DNA of 64,000 bases from Paludibacteraceae bacterium. GTDB taxonomy: Bacteria > Bacteroidota > Bacteroidia > Bacteroidales > Paludibacteraceae. The notes beneath the pieces are model-generated. The model worked only from the letters and a program-made list of their open reading frames with translations, was not told the DNA's origin and ran no database searches. Location: contig JAFUEI010000051.1 of assembly GCA_017464025.1 (NCBI GenBank), forward strand, positions 25,251-89,250, read 5' to 3'. A program made the position numbers and the translations under genes. Shown one piece after another: positions 1-8,111 of this stretch; positions within the stretch are counted from its first letter, which is position 1, and every line of letters starts with the position of its first letter.

Positions 1-283
1 GGAAACGTACTCCTTTTTGTGTACAATATGTAATCAGTTCCTCATGCTGCACTTGCGACAATTCCAGTTTCTTCAGCATCGCATACTGTGAATCATCTGC
101 CGCATTTCGTTGTTGGTATTCTGCCTGTTTGGCTTCTTTGGTCACCAATTTCTCTGCCTTGAAAGTTTGGAACTTCACATAGTCCACTCTGGCAACAGCA
201 GCAGCGTCAATCAGCTGCTTTGCTATTTCGATGGAGCCATTATGGTTCACACCTGCTTCTGCTATGACAAGTGTATGCATCAT
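1..283 (-). CDS. neuB: N-acetylneuraminate/legionaminate synthase, N-terminal part (cut by window edge)
   Basis: This is the first 94 codons of a sialic-acid-synthase family enzyme, which condenses a 6-carbon amino sugar with phosphoenolpyruvate to give a nine-carbon nonulosonic acid in the cytoplasm. The translation starts MMHTLVIAEAGVNHNGS and continues with DYVKFQTFKAEKLVT, both signatures of the NeuB TIM-barrel (the EAGVNHNG strand and the KFQ substrate-binding segment). The ATG at 283 overlaps the stop of the neuD-like gene as ATGA, so the two are translationally coupled. An ATG at 280 is an equally good start. Because legB and legC lie upstream on the same strand, the product is more likely N,N'-diacetyllegionaminate (LegI function) than sialic acid; that is inference. 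The rest of the gene lies outside the window. Confidence 0.9.
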   Translation of the reverse strand, partial: MMHTLVIAEAGVNHNGSIEIAKQLIDAAAVARVDYVKFQTFKAEKLVTKEAKQAEYQQRNAADDSQYAMLKKLELSQVQHEELITYCTQKGVRF

Positions 284-861
284 TTTCTCACTATACTTCC
301 GGCTGGAATGACTGCATTATCTAAAACAGCTATGCCATTGTATAAGACAGAGCCGCTACCGATAAAAACCTCATTCCCTATAACACAATTCCCATTGACC
401 ATCACACCTGTCGAGATATGACAAAAACCACCAACTTGTACTTCATGCTCAATGTTTGCCATGGTATTTATGATACAATGTTCACCTATATGAGCATCGG
501 CATTCACAACCGCTTTATGCATAATAACAGTTCCTGCTCCTATTGTTGCGTAGTTGCTTACATATGCATCCCTCGCAATGATGGTTGCAAATTTACCACC
601 TGCACGCATAACTAATGATACCAACTTTTGACGAATTGCAGGCGATTTAATCTGCCCAACCGTTATCATGAATTCTGCTGTATCTACATATTGAGGTATA
701 TCATCGTCAGTTCCAATGATTTTATAATCAAGCACCTTTGTTTCCACCAATTCTGGTTTATCCAAGATCCCTAATATAGTATAGCCTGCACTCTCGGCAA
801 CATCTATCACCGATTTGCAGTGTCCTCCACCGCCTAATAATATGAGAGGTTTAGTTGGCAT
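280..861 (-). CDS. neuD: NeuD/PglD-family sugar O/N-acetyltransferase
   Basis: This is a 193-residue acetyltransferase of the NeuD/PglD type, expected to acetylate an amino sugar in the nonulosonate pathway using acetyl-CoA. The N-terminus has the Rossmann-like PglD_N motif LILLGGGGHCKSVIDVAES. From about residue 90 to the end there are left-handed beta-helix hexapeptide repeats (IGAGTVI, IGEHCII, IGNEVFIG). The NIEHEV segment holds the His expected to act as general base. I chose the ATG at 861 because family members start a few residues before the glycine-rich motif; an in-frame GTG at 885 would add eight residues. Its last bases overlap the neuB start. In sequence it could serve either sialic or legionaminic acid; the legB/legC neighbours favour the latter. 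Confidence 0.85.
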   Translation of the reverse strand: MPTKPLILLGGGGHCKSVIDVAESAGYTILGILDKPELVETKVLDYKIIGTDDDIPQYVDTAEFMITVGQIKSPAIRQKLVSLVMRAGGKFATIIARDAYVSNYATIGAGTVIMHKAVVNADAHIGEHCIINTMANIEHEVQVGGFCHISTGVMVNGNCVIGNEVFIGSGSVLYNGIAVLDNAVIPAGSIVRK

Positions 862-936
862 ATTAATTTTTATCGTTATCGTCACGTATCCGTCCCGTAA
901 GCGAGTCGTGTTCGTCTCTCGGCTGTGAGTCGGTGA

Positions 937-2129
937 TTACTTATTTGCTTTCATCAGTCGTTTTGTTTCGCGCATTTCTTTTTGAAGAAGTTCCATACGC
1001 TCCTTCAGTTGCTCTTGCGTCGGAAGCATGTCCTTGATGCGGACATTGTTATATGTTGCTACACCCATTGGAGTACTGATACCACGAAACGACCATTGTA
1101 CATCTGCCTTATTCATATCCGAACAAATGAGCAAGCCTATCGTTGGGTTGTCATCATCGGCTTTCAAAAGGTCATCCACCGCATTGACATAAAAATTCAG
1201 TTTTCCGGCATACTCCGGTTCAAAAGCCTTAGCTTTCAGTTCACACACCACATAACAGCGCAAACGAATATGATAGAACAGCCAATCAATCTTACGCGTC
1301 GTATCTCCGGCTATCAGCTCTTTTTGCCGTCCGATGAAAGCAAAGCCGGTGCCAAGTCCCAGTAACAGCTCCGTTACACTTCTGCTCAACGCTTCCTCCA
1401 ACTCCTGCTCATCGTATATCTCATGCTTGACGGTTGCAAAGCCGAAGTCATAGTTCTCCTTGAGTACCTCCTGTACCAGTTTGCTCTGCAAAGCAGGCAT
1501 GTGCTCGGCAAAGTTATTGAGAATCTTTCCTTGATGTTCGTATAAGTTCGCCTTGATGCATTCACCAACGCTGCACGGCTCATACCCTGCTCTATCGTCT
1601 TAGCAATATAGAACAACGCTTCATCTACGGATCTGCACTTGGAGATAATGGTGATATGATGTCCCCATGGAACGCAAGCAAAAGGTGACGGAAATTCTCC
1701 AACTGGTTGTTGGAGTTTTTGAGAATCAATTTCTGTAATAGGTTGTTGCAGTTTTAAATTTTGATTTTCTGCAACAGGTTGTTGCAGTTTTGTACTTTCC
1801 TGATAGTAAAACAGGTACCACTGCTTCATATACCAGATATTGCGGGTTGAAAAGCCATCTGCTTTCGGGAACTCACGCAGAAGATCAAGACTCACTTGCT
1901 CCACCACTCCTGCACCCCAACGCTCTTCTGCTTTCTTCTGCACCAAGTCACGTCCCAACTCCCAATTGAAGAACAGTTTCCCAGCGTTTACGCGCACAGA
2001 AGCCTTTACCTGCGCCGAACGGTAGCGGTGTTTCAACTCGGCAATCCATTCCGCGTAATCACCATCGATGCGTATATCGTGGGATTTTACCATACGTAGA
2101 GTTGGGAATATTTCGTTTTTTTCTCTCAT
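937..2129 (-). pseudogene. DUF1016/YhcG-family PDDEXK nuclease-like protein, frameshifted
   Basis: Two overlapping reading frames together make one DUF1016 (YhcG) protein of about 397 residues. The N-terminal frame (from the ATG at 2129) carries the DUF1016 N domain (YAEWIAELKHRYRSAQVKAS) and runs to GMSRAALVN. The C-terminal frame then continues with IKANLYEHQGKILNNF and the PDDEXK-like domain (KIDWLFYHIRLRCYVVCELK). One base is missing near 1555-1562, so the intact protein would need a frameshift; otherwise a 249-residue truncated product, or a separate C-terminal product from the ATG at 1500, is made. Between the domains lie three imperfect 12-residue repeats (KLQQPVAENQNL and relatives). 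YhcG-like proteins occur as accessory genes, often near restriction or defence loci; its role here is unknown. It interrupts the legC-neuD gene order. Confidence 0.85.
1698..1797 (-). repeat. Imperfect 36-bp tandem repeat, about 3 copies, inside the yhcG-like gene
   Basis: The plus-strand core GGTTGTTG recurs at 1705, 1741 and 1777, exactly 36 bases apart. In the gene frame each unit encodes 12 residues beginning KLQQP. The period is a multiple of three, so copy-number change would alter linker length without shifting frame. Confidence 0.85.
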
Positions 2130-2176
2130 TTTCAAATTATTTCTCTCTCGGTATTCTCTCTATTATCGGCTTTTTA

Positions 2177-2200
2177 AAACTAACCGAAATCGGTTGGTTT
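2177..2200 (-). terminator. Putative intrinsic terminator after legC
   Basis: On the minus strand a 10-bp inverted repeat (AAACCAACCG / CGGTTAGTTT, one G-U type pair, 4-base loop) is followed by a short T/A-rich tract (TTTTAAAAAG). It lies 29 bases beyond the legC stop and before the yhcG-like gene. The T tract is weak, so termination may be partial. Confidence 0.45.
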
Positions 2201-2228
2201 AGAATCCATATTATATATTCTTAATGCG

Positions 2229-3377
2229 TTACAATCTCACACTACTGGGTATATTCACCACTCTATCCGCGAACATCTGCGTGTTGGTCAGATGGTCGGT
2301 TTCGCAGTGGTCGAACATCGGCAAACGGTTCATGAGTTCCCATATTGGGCGAGTCATGATACCATTATCATTGGTATATTGCAGGAACGCTTGCTGTTCC
2401 TCACGGTTGGGCAGCAATACTGCATTCAGCCAATAGTTGGAGCGGGTGTTCCTCGGCTCCACAAAGAACTCAATGCCATCCATTCGGCAGAAATAATCGC
2501 GATAGACCGCTGCTGTGGCACGTTTGTCCGCCACGTATTCCTCAATATGCTCCAACTGCGCACACCCGAGGGCAGCGTTGATATTCGGCATACGGTAGTT
2601 ATAGCCGATATGGTCATGGCGGAACTCCCAGCGATGAGGAATCTTGGCTTGTGTGGTAAGGTGCTTAGCGTATGCGCCCAACTCTTCGTCATTGAACAGC
2701 AACATTCCTCCGCCACCGGTTGTAATCGTCTTATTACCGTTGAAACTCAAAGCACCGACTTTGCCAAAGGTTCCGGTATGTTTGCCTTTATAGAGGCTAC
2801 CGATACTCTCTGCCGCATCTTCCACCAACTCAATATGATATTCCTCGCAGACGGTAACCAGTTCGTCCAAGCGAACCGGATGACCGAAGGTGTGCATCGG
2901 GACACAGGCTTTGACTCTGCGACAGGTACGTTTGTTATAGCATTGACCATTGCGGATCTCTGCATTCTTTGCGAGCCACTCTTTGACCGCATCGGGCGAC
3001 AAGCCCATCGTCTCCACATCTACATCCAGGAACACCGGATGCGCACCTATATAACTGAGGGCATTGCAGGTGGCGATAAAGGTCAGGGCTTGCGTCAGCA
3101 CTTCGTCATCGCGCTCTACGCCAGCAAGCATCAATGCCATGTGCAGCGCATTGGTTCCGCTGACACATACCACCGCGCGTTTGGCACCCGTGTAGCGCGC
3201 CATGTCCGCCTCAAAACGATCCACAAACTTACCGACACTGCTGACAAAGGTGGTGTCAATACACTCGTTAAGGTACTTTTTCTCGTTACCTATGAATTTC
3301 GGCACTGCCAACGGCACGAAATCCTGTCCGCCATACAAGTCACGAATGAAATCTACTATGGGTTTGTAGTTTGTCAT
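2229..3377 (-). CDS. legC: LegC-type DegT/DnrJ/EryC1/StrS sugar aminotransferase
   Basis: This 382-residue PLP-dependent aminotransferase is expected to convert the 4-keto sugar made by LegB into a 4-amino sugar, an early step of legionaminic-type nonulosonate synthesis. The fold-type I signatures are intact: SGTNALHMAL (phosphate cup, about 74-83), the EDAAES segment near 186-191 with the Asp that contacts the pyridine nitrogen, and the PLP lysine K216 in SFNGNKTITTGGGG. Length is usual for the family. The start lies two bases after the legB stop (TAA ag ATG), so the two are clearly co-transcribed. Related aminotransferases act on other nucleotide sugars (PseC, PglE); the pairing with LegB, NeuD and NeuB supports LegC. 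Confidence 0.87.
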   Translation of the reverse strand: MTNYKPIVDFIRDLYGGQDFVPLAVPKFIGNEKKYLNECIDTTFVSSVGKFVDRFEADMARYTGAKRAVVCVSGTNALHMALMLAGVERDDEVLTQALTFIATCNALSYIGAHPVFLDVDVETMGLSPDAVKEWLAKNAEIRNGQCYNKRTCRRVKACVPMHTFGHPVRLDELVTVCEEYHIELVEDAAESIGSLYKGKHTGTFGKVGALSFNGNKTITTGGGGMLLFNDEELGAYAKHLTTQAKIPHRWEFRHDHIGYNYRMPNINAALGCAQLEHIEEYVADKRATAAVYRDYFCRMDGIEFFVEPRNTRSNYWLNAVLLPNREEQQAFLQYTNDNGIMTRPIWELMNRLPMFDHCETDHLTNTQMFADRVVNIPSSVRL

Positions 3378-3379
3378 CT

Positions 3380-4588
3380 TTACATCTTTTGGTCTAAGTT
3401 CTTTCCTTTTTCTTCGTGTTCGAAAGTTGGTATAAAGGATTTTATAGTCTCTACTATCTCAGCTTTTGTAAAGTCCGGACGCGCAAAGATTGATTCAAAT
3501 CGGGCAAACAGTTGATTAACCTCCGACATTGAGTGACGGCGTGATTGCTCTACTACGCCCAGACTTTGGAAACGAGTGGTATTGATTTTTTCTCCCTCCA
3601 CATAGAATTCCTCGTATGCCTTTTCTCCTGTCGTGTTGCTACCAGTGTAGATGACAGGATAAGATTGAGGTTGAGAGTTGAGAGATGCTGCGTAGTGTTT
3701 TGCTTCCTCATCCGTAGCACAAAGATGTTTCTGCAAGCCTTGTTCACGAATGAAATCATCACATATATCCGAGAACTTCAGCATTTGTTCCTCCCCCAAT
3801 TTCGGAAAGAACACCTCGCCACTCTTACCAAGCACACAAGCCAACAAACATATCTGCCCGCTTTCTTCTGGAGAAACGAAATAGCGTTTCACATCATTCG
3901 GAGCAGCGAGAGGCTGACGCTTCTGCAGACGATGCAACCAACCGTCAGGCAAGGAGCCATTGGAGAATGCCACATTAGCAAAACGGGCGGTTGTCACATT
4001 GTATTCAGCGGAATAAGCCATTATCAGGTCTTCCAAGATGCGTTTGCTGGCTCCCATGATGTTCACAGGGTTGGCAGCCTTATCCGTGCTGACACAGAAG
4101 AAATGCTCCGGCTTGTATTCCATCAGCAAGTCCATCAGTTTCTTCGCCTTGATGTCATTGTTCTCGATAAGCGCCTGCACCGAATAGCGGTCGCGCTCCG
4201 AACGAACGTGCTTATGTGCCGAGAAATTAGCCACAATATCAAATCCATGCTCCTCGCGGAAGATGCGCTCAAAAATAGGGCTCGCAAAATCAAGCGTGTA
4301 AGTGCGGTAGTCTTCCGGCACTTGGATGTTGGCACTGCTGCGCAAGTCGCGCGTCAACTCAGCCAAACCGTTCTCGTTCAAATCCACGACAATAAGTTGC
4401 CTGGGCATGAAAGGCAGTAATGCCTTGATGAACGATGAGCCAATACTTCCCGCTCCACCAATAACGCAGACACGCTTTCCCTCAACCTCTGCCTTAACCT
4501 GAGCCTTATTAGTCTCTATGTCCGAAGCAAACATACTCACCGGTCGATGAGTAACGTATGTTGATATAAATTGTGATAGATTAAACAT
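3380..4588 (-). CDS. legB: LegB-type UDP-N-acetylglucosamine 4,6-dehydratase
   Basis: This 402-residue extended short-chain dehydrogenase is expected to make the UDP-4-keto-6-deoxy sugar that opens the pathway. The NAD-binding motif GGAGSIG is at 44-50. NFSAHKHVRSERD resembles the active-site loop of inverting/retaining 4,6-dehydratases, and STDKAANPVNIMGASKR holds the conserved catalytic-domain stretch with Lys182. I take the ATG at 4588 as the start because a perfect promoter (4625-4656) lies just upstream, which excludes longer versions. It is the first gene of the legB-legC unit. FlaA1/PseB-type 5-inverting dehydratases are the main alternative; the LegC neighbour argues for LegB. Confidence 0.85.
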   Translation of the reverse strand: MFNLSQFISTYVTHRPVSMFASDIETNKAQVKAEVEGKRVCVIGGAGSIGSSFIKALLPFMPRQLIVVDLNENGLAELTRDLRSSANIQVPEDYRTYTLDFASPIFERIFREEHGFDIVANFSAHKHVRSERDRYSVQALIENNDIKAKKLMDLLMEYKPEHFFCVSTDKAANPVNIMGASKRILEDLIMAYSAEYNVTTARFANVAFSNGSLPDGWLHRLQKRQPLAAPNDVKRYFVSPEESGQICLLACVLGKSGEVFFPKLGEEQMLKFSDICDDFIREQGLQKHLCATDEEAKHYAASLNSQPQSYPVIYTGSNTTGEKAYEEFYVEGEKINTTRFQSLGVVEQSRRHSMSEVNQLFARFESIFARPDFTKAEIVETIKSFIPTFEHEEKGKNLDQKM

Positions 4589-4624
4589 TATGAATGTAGT
4601 ATAATTCTCTGCATTATAATCGCG

Positions 4625-4656
4625 CAAAGATACGACATTATTTTTATATATGCAAA
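4625..4656 (-). promoter_or_regulatory. Bacteroidota-type promoter of legB
   Basis: On the minus strand TTTG (4653-4656), a 20-base spacer and TATCTTTG (4625-4632) match the -33/-7 consensus exactly. The start codon follows about 30 bases downstream of the likely transcription start. Confidence 0.8.
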
Positions 4657-4913
4657 TACACTGCGCACGGCAGGATAGGACAGCGTCAAGGTCAAAGATT
4701 TTACACTTTACCATCAAAATATTCTATTTTTAAGATTCACTCATCCGCCATTGACAGCCTATCCCTTCGGTATCCTTAGGGCATCTCTACGGAAAAACGA
4801 AACTCTGACTGCGGAGCCAAAAGTTTCCGATTATTAAGATTCTGCCTACGGGTATTTTTCTGCATTTGCATCGCAAACGTGCGGATAGCGGGAATAGATA
4901 GATTCACCACGTA

Positions 4914-4948
4914 CAAAAAACAGAGAGACAACCGAAGCCGTCTCTCTG
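4914..4948 (-). terminator. Intrinsic terminator after the DUF5692 gene
   Basis: CAGAGAGAC and GTCTCTCTG (4921-4929 and 4940-4948) form a perfect 9-bp stem. On the minus strand it is followed directly by six T residues. It closes the hypB-to-DUF5692 gene series. Confidence 0.9.
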
Positions 4949-4969
4949 TATATAGAGCAAGAGCTATAA

Positions 4970-6067
4970 TCAGATCTCTGCGCGGGCAAGAGCGTCTTTG
5001 TAGTACTTCTGGTCAACAAATACGTCCTCTTTGTACGGGTTGATGTGACGTTTCTTGGCCTGATACATGATGTAGCAGAAGGCAACTATATTGGTCACAA
5101 GTGCAAGAGCAGAGATGACGAGCATAGCAGTCGGGTTGGCAGCGGTTGCACCTACAGCCTCGACAGTGGTACCCGTAGCGGCAGCCTCACCACCGGCAGC
5201 AGCATAGATAGCTGTAACGGTGTCGATTCCGTTGACATACTGAACAGGAAGAACAGCCCACTTGAATGCCTGGAAACCATCTTTGAAGGTCTCTTGGAAG
5301 AGCGGGAATACCTGTGCAAACATACACCAGATAGCCAGCGTGTTAGCGCGGTTCTGAATCCAACCACCACGGTTCCAAAGGAGAGCAGCCACCGTAGGAG
5401 CAAGCAGCAGAGCGATACCGCAATACCAGCTGTGAGTAGGCAGACAGTTGTAGGTGTAAGCGAAGTTCCAGATGTCATAAACAAGGATATAAACCCAAGT
5501 CATGTCGGCCCAGATCATATCTTTCTTGTCCTTCGAAGGATACACATTCCACCAAGCGGTCATACAGAAGATGTTGAACAGACCGGCAACGCCGTTGAAC
5601 ACGTTATGCCATCCGCCATAGAGCCAAACGCCCTCTGACGAGAGCCACCATTTGTTCCAACCCATGATAGCCGACTCGAAGTCAGAGCAAACGGCAATCA
5701 GGATGTTGATAGCCACGATGATGAAGGGGAAGGGTTTGAACCAGTGCTGTTTGCCGATACCCCATTCGTACTTGATCATCATGAAGCCGATACAGCCGGT
5801 CAGAGCGGCATACAGTTTGGCATAGTGGAACCAGCCGTTCATATAGACATGCGTCTGGTTGTTAACTGCCCATTCTGCACCCATACGTGCACCGATGGCA
5901 ATAGCAACAAAGTAAGCGGTCAGAGCCAAAGGAATGGCAAAGAACGTGATTGCTCCACCCCATTTGGTGCGACGGGCAAACTCATTGAACAAGATGAGTC
6001 CTACAAGGACTACAAGCAACATGCCCCATTGTGCGAGGGCGTGTTCTCCATAAACTTGAAAGAACAT
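4970..6067 (-). CDS. DUF5692-family polytopic membrane protein
   Basis: This is a 365-residue inner-membrane protein with roughly ten hydrophobic segments, for example WGMLLVVLVGLILFNEFA near the start, ITFFAIPLALTAYFVAIAIG and PFIIVAINILIAVC. It resembles the DUF5692 family of Bacteroidales, whose function I do not know. Aromatic-rich motifs such as NVYPSKDKKDMIWADMTW lie between helices. The C-terminus is short, charged and probably cytoplasmic (YQAKKRHINPYKEDVFVDQK). It is the last gene of the minus-strand hyp region, 48 bases after the 108-residue membrane protein, and ends at a strong terminator. Association with hydrogenase maturation is by position only. Confidence 0.75.
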   Translation of the reverse strand: MFFQVYGEHALAQWGMLLVVLVGLILFNEFARRTKWGGAITFFAIPLALTAYFVAIAIGARMGAEWAVNNQTHVYMNGWFHYAKLYAALTGCIGFMMIKYEWGIGKQHWFKPFPFIIVAINILIAVCSDFESAIMGWNKWWLSSEGVWLYGGWHNVFNGVAGLFNIFCMTAWWNVYPSKDKKDMIWADMTWVYILVYDIWNFAYTYNCLPTHSWYCGIALLLAPTVAALLWNRGGWIQNRANTLAIWCMFAQVFPLFQETFKDGFQAFKWAVLPVQYVNGIDTVTAIYAAAGGEAAATGTTVEAVGATAANPTAMLVISALALVTNIVAFCYIMYQAKKRHINPYKEDVFVDQKYYKDALARAEI

Positions 6068-6115
6068 AATTGTGTTTGTTTTTTATTGGTTATTAAATGT
6101 TAGTTGTTATATAAG

Positions 6116-6442
6116 TCATGCATGTACTGCACGGCGCTCTTTGGAATAGCACCATACCGCCCATACGAGTGTGACTACAAGAGATATCGGAAGACCTACC
6201 GTCAGCATCTCCCACAGCATTTGCGTTCCACCGCCCTCGGCATTCAGTGCCGTGAAAAACGGGAAAAGCCATGTGAGTTCGCCGTTGATGATGTGGTCAA
6301 CTATAAGCATTATGCTTCCGCCCCAGAGCATCAGCTCGAGGGTCCGGAGGTTACGGCCGACAAAACTGTCCTGCCGGGTAGTGTGCTTGCGATAGACGGT
6401 AGTGGCTATCGCCTGTGTAAGGGGTACTATGAAACAAGCCAT
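6116..6442 (-). CDS. Small membrane protein next to hypA (unknown)
   Basis: This 108-residue protein has three hydrophobic segments: MACFIVPLTQAIATTV at the start, LELMLWGGSIMLIVDHII in the middle and LPISLVVTLVWAVWCYS near the end, which is followed by a basic tail. I do not recognise a family. It starts 12 bases after the hypA stop and is followed by the DUF5692 membrane protein, so it is probably co-expressed with hypA. A role in hydrogenase biogenesis or membrane anchoring is only a guess from position. Confidence 0.7.
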   Translation of the reverse strand: MACFIVPLTQAIATTVYRKHTTRQDSFVGRNLRTLELMLWGGSIMLIVDHIINGELTWLFPFFTALNAEGGGTQMLWEMLTVGLPISLVVTLVWAVWCYSKERRAVHA

Positions 6443-6454
6443 AATATAAGTTTT

Positions 6455-6802
6455 TTATGTAGGTACAACTATTTCTTTTATTTCCACCTCATTGCCCCGA
6501 AGCAGCCATGTCTGTTCGCTGCCGCAATGCGGACACGTCTTGCCGTGGGCGACAGTAGGATAATCTTTGCCGCAGCCGTCGCAATGAGTGACAGCAGGAA
6601 TCGTGTTAATCGTTAGTTCACAACCTTTGAGCAACTCTTCTTTGTCAGCAGCCCATCGCCAACAATCCGTAAGGTATTCCGGCACAATAGTGCTCACCTC
6701 GCCAACATTCATCACCACCGAGGATACATGCTCCACATGGTTCTCCTCTGCAGCCTGCTTCACGTCACGGATAATATAAAACACTATTCCAAGTTCGTGC
6801 AT
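6455..6802 (-). CDS. hypA: Hydrogenase/urease nickel metallochaperone HypA
   Basis: This 115-residue protein is a typical HypA, which delivers Ni(II) together with HypB to the large subunit of NiFe-hydrogenases. The start MHELGI has the invariant His2 that binds nickel. The zinc site is visible as CDGCGKDYP and CPHCGSE, two CxxC pairs, and the length matches the family. The start is three bases after the stop of the fic gene (TAG act ATG), so translation is likely coupled. No NiFe-hydrogenase structural gene is in this window, so its client must be encoded elsewhere. Confidence 0.93.
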   Translation of the reverse strand: MHELGIVFYIIRDVKQAAEENHVEHVSSVVMNVGEVSTIVPEYLTDCWRWAADKEELLKGCELTINTIPAVTHCDGCGKDYPTVAHGKTCPHCGSEQTWLLRGNEVEIKEIVVPT

Positions 6803-6805
6803 AGT

Positions 6806-8023
6806 CTATTCTATTGGCTTAACGATTGCCTCATACAGCATTTGCCCTTTGAGGGTAAGGAGGTAACGCTGGCGGGGGTGGTTGGGGCTGTTGGGGTATT
6901 TCCGGCGCAGAAAACGACTGCGTAAGGCAGGGTTGAGGTGGTTTTCCAAGAAACTCATGCGGTCTTTGAACTGTCTGCGCGTCATCAGTTCTTTTATGGT
7001 CAGTTCCTTGTTACCTACTTCACGTACAATATCAATTATACTCGCATCGTTCGTATAGAACTTACTATTTGGATTTAAGCAAGTTACAACAGAACTTGAT
7101 GGGTAACTTGATGGGTAGGTTGAGGGGTAACTTGAGGGGTCAACTTGAGGGGGTGTGTCTAAGCGTGGTTGTTTGCGATACTCGGCAGGCGGGTTGACGA
7201 AGAGGTAACAGCTTTTGAGTACCCATTGTTCGCCGAGTAGCAGGTTACGGAAGAAACGCTCTATATAGGTGAAGGTGTAGTCAATACCTTGTGCGGCGTT
7301 CTTGTAGTTGGCACGGACAAGGGCGTTGCGAAAATACCAGGCATGCTTGGAGAAGAGGTCGTTATCAATGACAAAACTGAGTGAGCGCAGATACTGGATG
7401 GTAAAGACCGCCGTGGTACGTGTGTTGCCCTCGCCGAATGCGTGTATCTGCCACAGACCGGACACAAAACGCGATATATGTTCAACAGTGGCATCGCCCG
7501 ACAAGTTGGCATAACTGAATGCCCTTTCTTCGGCTATGTCGTAGTCCAAAGCACGGTTAAGATCTTCCCAGTTGAGGTAACGCACGGTATCACCATTGAG
7601 CACTAACTCTTTTTTTGTTATGTCATAGTCCCGTATCTGTCCGGCATGTTTGAATACGCCGGTGAAGATACGACGATGTAGCGCCTTATAACCGTTAGTG
7701 GAAAAGTCGAGGGTTTCAGAAGACAGAATACGGCTTATGTTAGCTGCTGCTTTGTCGGCTTCCTCTGTGTCGTCGGTATCGGCAGTGCGAGTTGTCTTGG
7801 TCTTATAATACGAATAGATAAGGCGGTGAGCCTCGTCCATCGTTATCTCACCTTCTATATTGCGCTCCGCCACCTCACGCAGATAGTCGGATGTCTTCAG
7901 ACGGTCCACATCCTGCAAGCCGATGGCAGTACTCCACGCAAAGGCAGCCTCCCGTTTGGAAGGCTCGCCCTGACGCAGATATTCATCAAAGGCAGCGTAT
8001 CGTATTTCCGGCTCTCCTATCAT
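6806..8023 (-). CDS. Fic-domain protein with antitoxin-like N-terminus and C-terminal winged helix
   Basis: This 405-residue Fic/DOC protein is expected to transfer AMP or a related group to a protein target. The Fic motif is HAFGEGNTRT at 194-203, a variant of HxFx(D/E)GNGR in which the second Gly is Thr; the catalytic His, acidic residue and Arg are kept. Residues about 20-75 (AFAWSTAIGLQDVD ... NIEGEITMDEAHRLI) resemble the VbhA-like antitoxin helix fused to some Fic proteins, so self-inhibition is plausible. After the Fic domain lies a YPSS repeat linker (about residues 290-312) and a winged-helix-like region (IVREVGNKELTIKELMTRRQ ... YLLTLKGQ). It sits between the flavoprotein gene and hypA on the same strand and ends in TAG. 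Confidence 0.88.
   Translation of the reverse strand: MIGEPEIRYAAFDEYLRQGEPSKREAAFAWSTAIGLQDVDRLKTSDYLREVAERNIEGEITMDEAHRLIYSYYKTKTTRTADTDDTEEADKAAANISRILSSETLDFSTNGYKALHRRIFTGVFKHAGQIRDYDITKKELVLNGDTVRYLNWEDLNRALDYDIAEERAFSYANLSGDATVEHISRFVSGLWQIHAFGEGNTRTTAVFTIQYLRSLSFVIDNDLFSKHAWYFRNALVRANYKNAAQGIDYTFTYIERFFRNLLLGEQWVLKSCYLFVNPPAEYRKQPRLDTPPQVDPSSYPSTYPSSYPSSSVVTCLNPNSKFYTNDASIIDIVREVGNKELTIKELMTRRQFKDRMSFLENHLNPALRSRFLRRKYPNSPNHPRQRYLLTLKGQMLYEAIVKPIE
7094..7150 (-). repeat. 12-bp tandem repeat, about 4.5 copies, inside the fic gene
   Basis: The plus-strand unit ACTTGATGGGTA and close variants recur every 12 bases. In frame it encodes YPSS/YPST units linking the Fic domain to the winged-helix region. 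The period keeps the reading frame. Confidence 0.88.
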
Positions 8024-8111
8024 CGTGTTTCTTTCTCCCTAACAGCAGTCAGGTACAGAAAGCATAAGTAAGCGTTGAGCGCAACGGTCTTCCTACCTTT
8101 AACCTTTGTGA

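Larger units (their letters stand above)
4589..4969. other. Gene-free interval between legB and the hyp-region operon
   Basis: About 380 bases hold the legB promoter near 4640 and the terminator of the upstream minus-strand operon at 4914-4948. I see no convincing coding sequence between them; the short open frames here have no recognisable composition or family. Confidence 0.6.

Noticed and set aside
2292-3515. Open frame of 407 codons antisense to legC
   Set aside because: legC on the other strand has all family motifs; the antisense frame has no recognisable domain.
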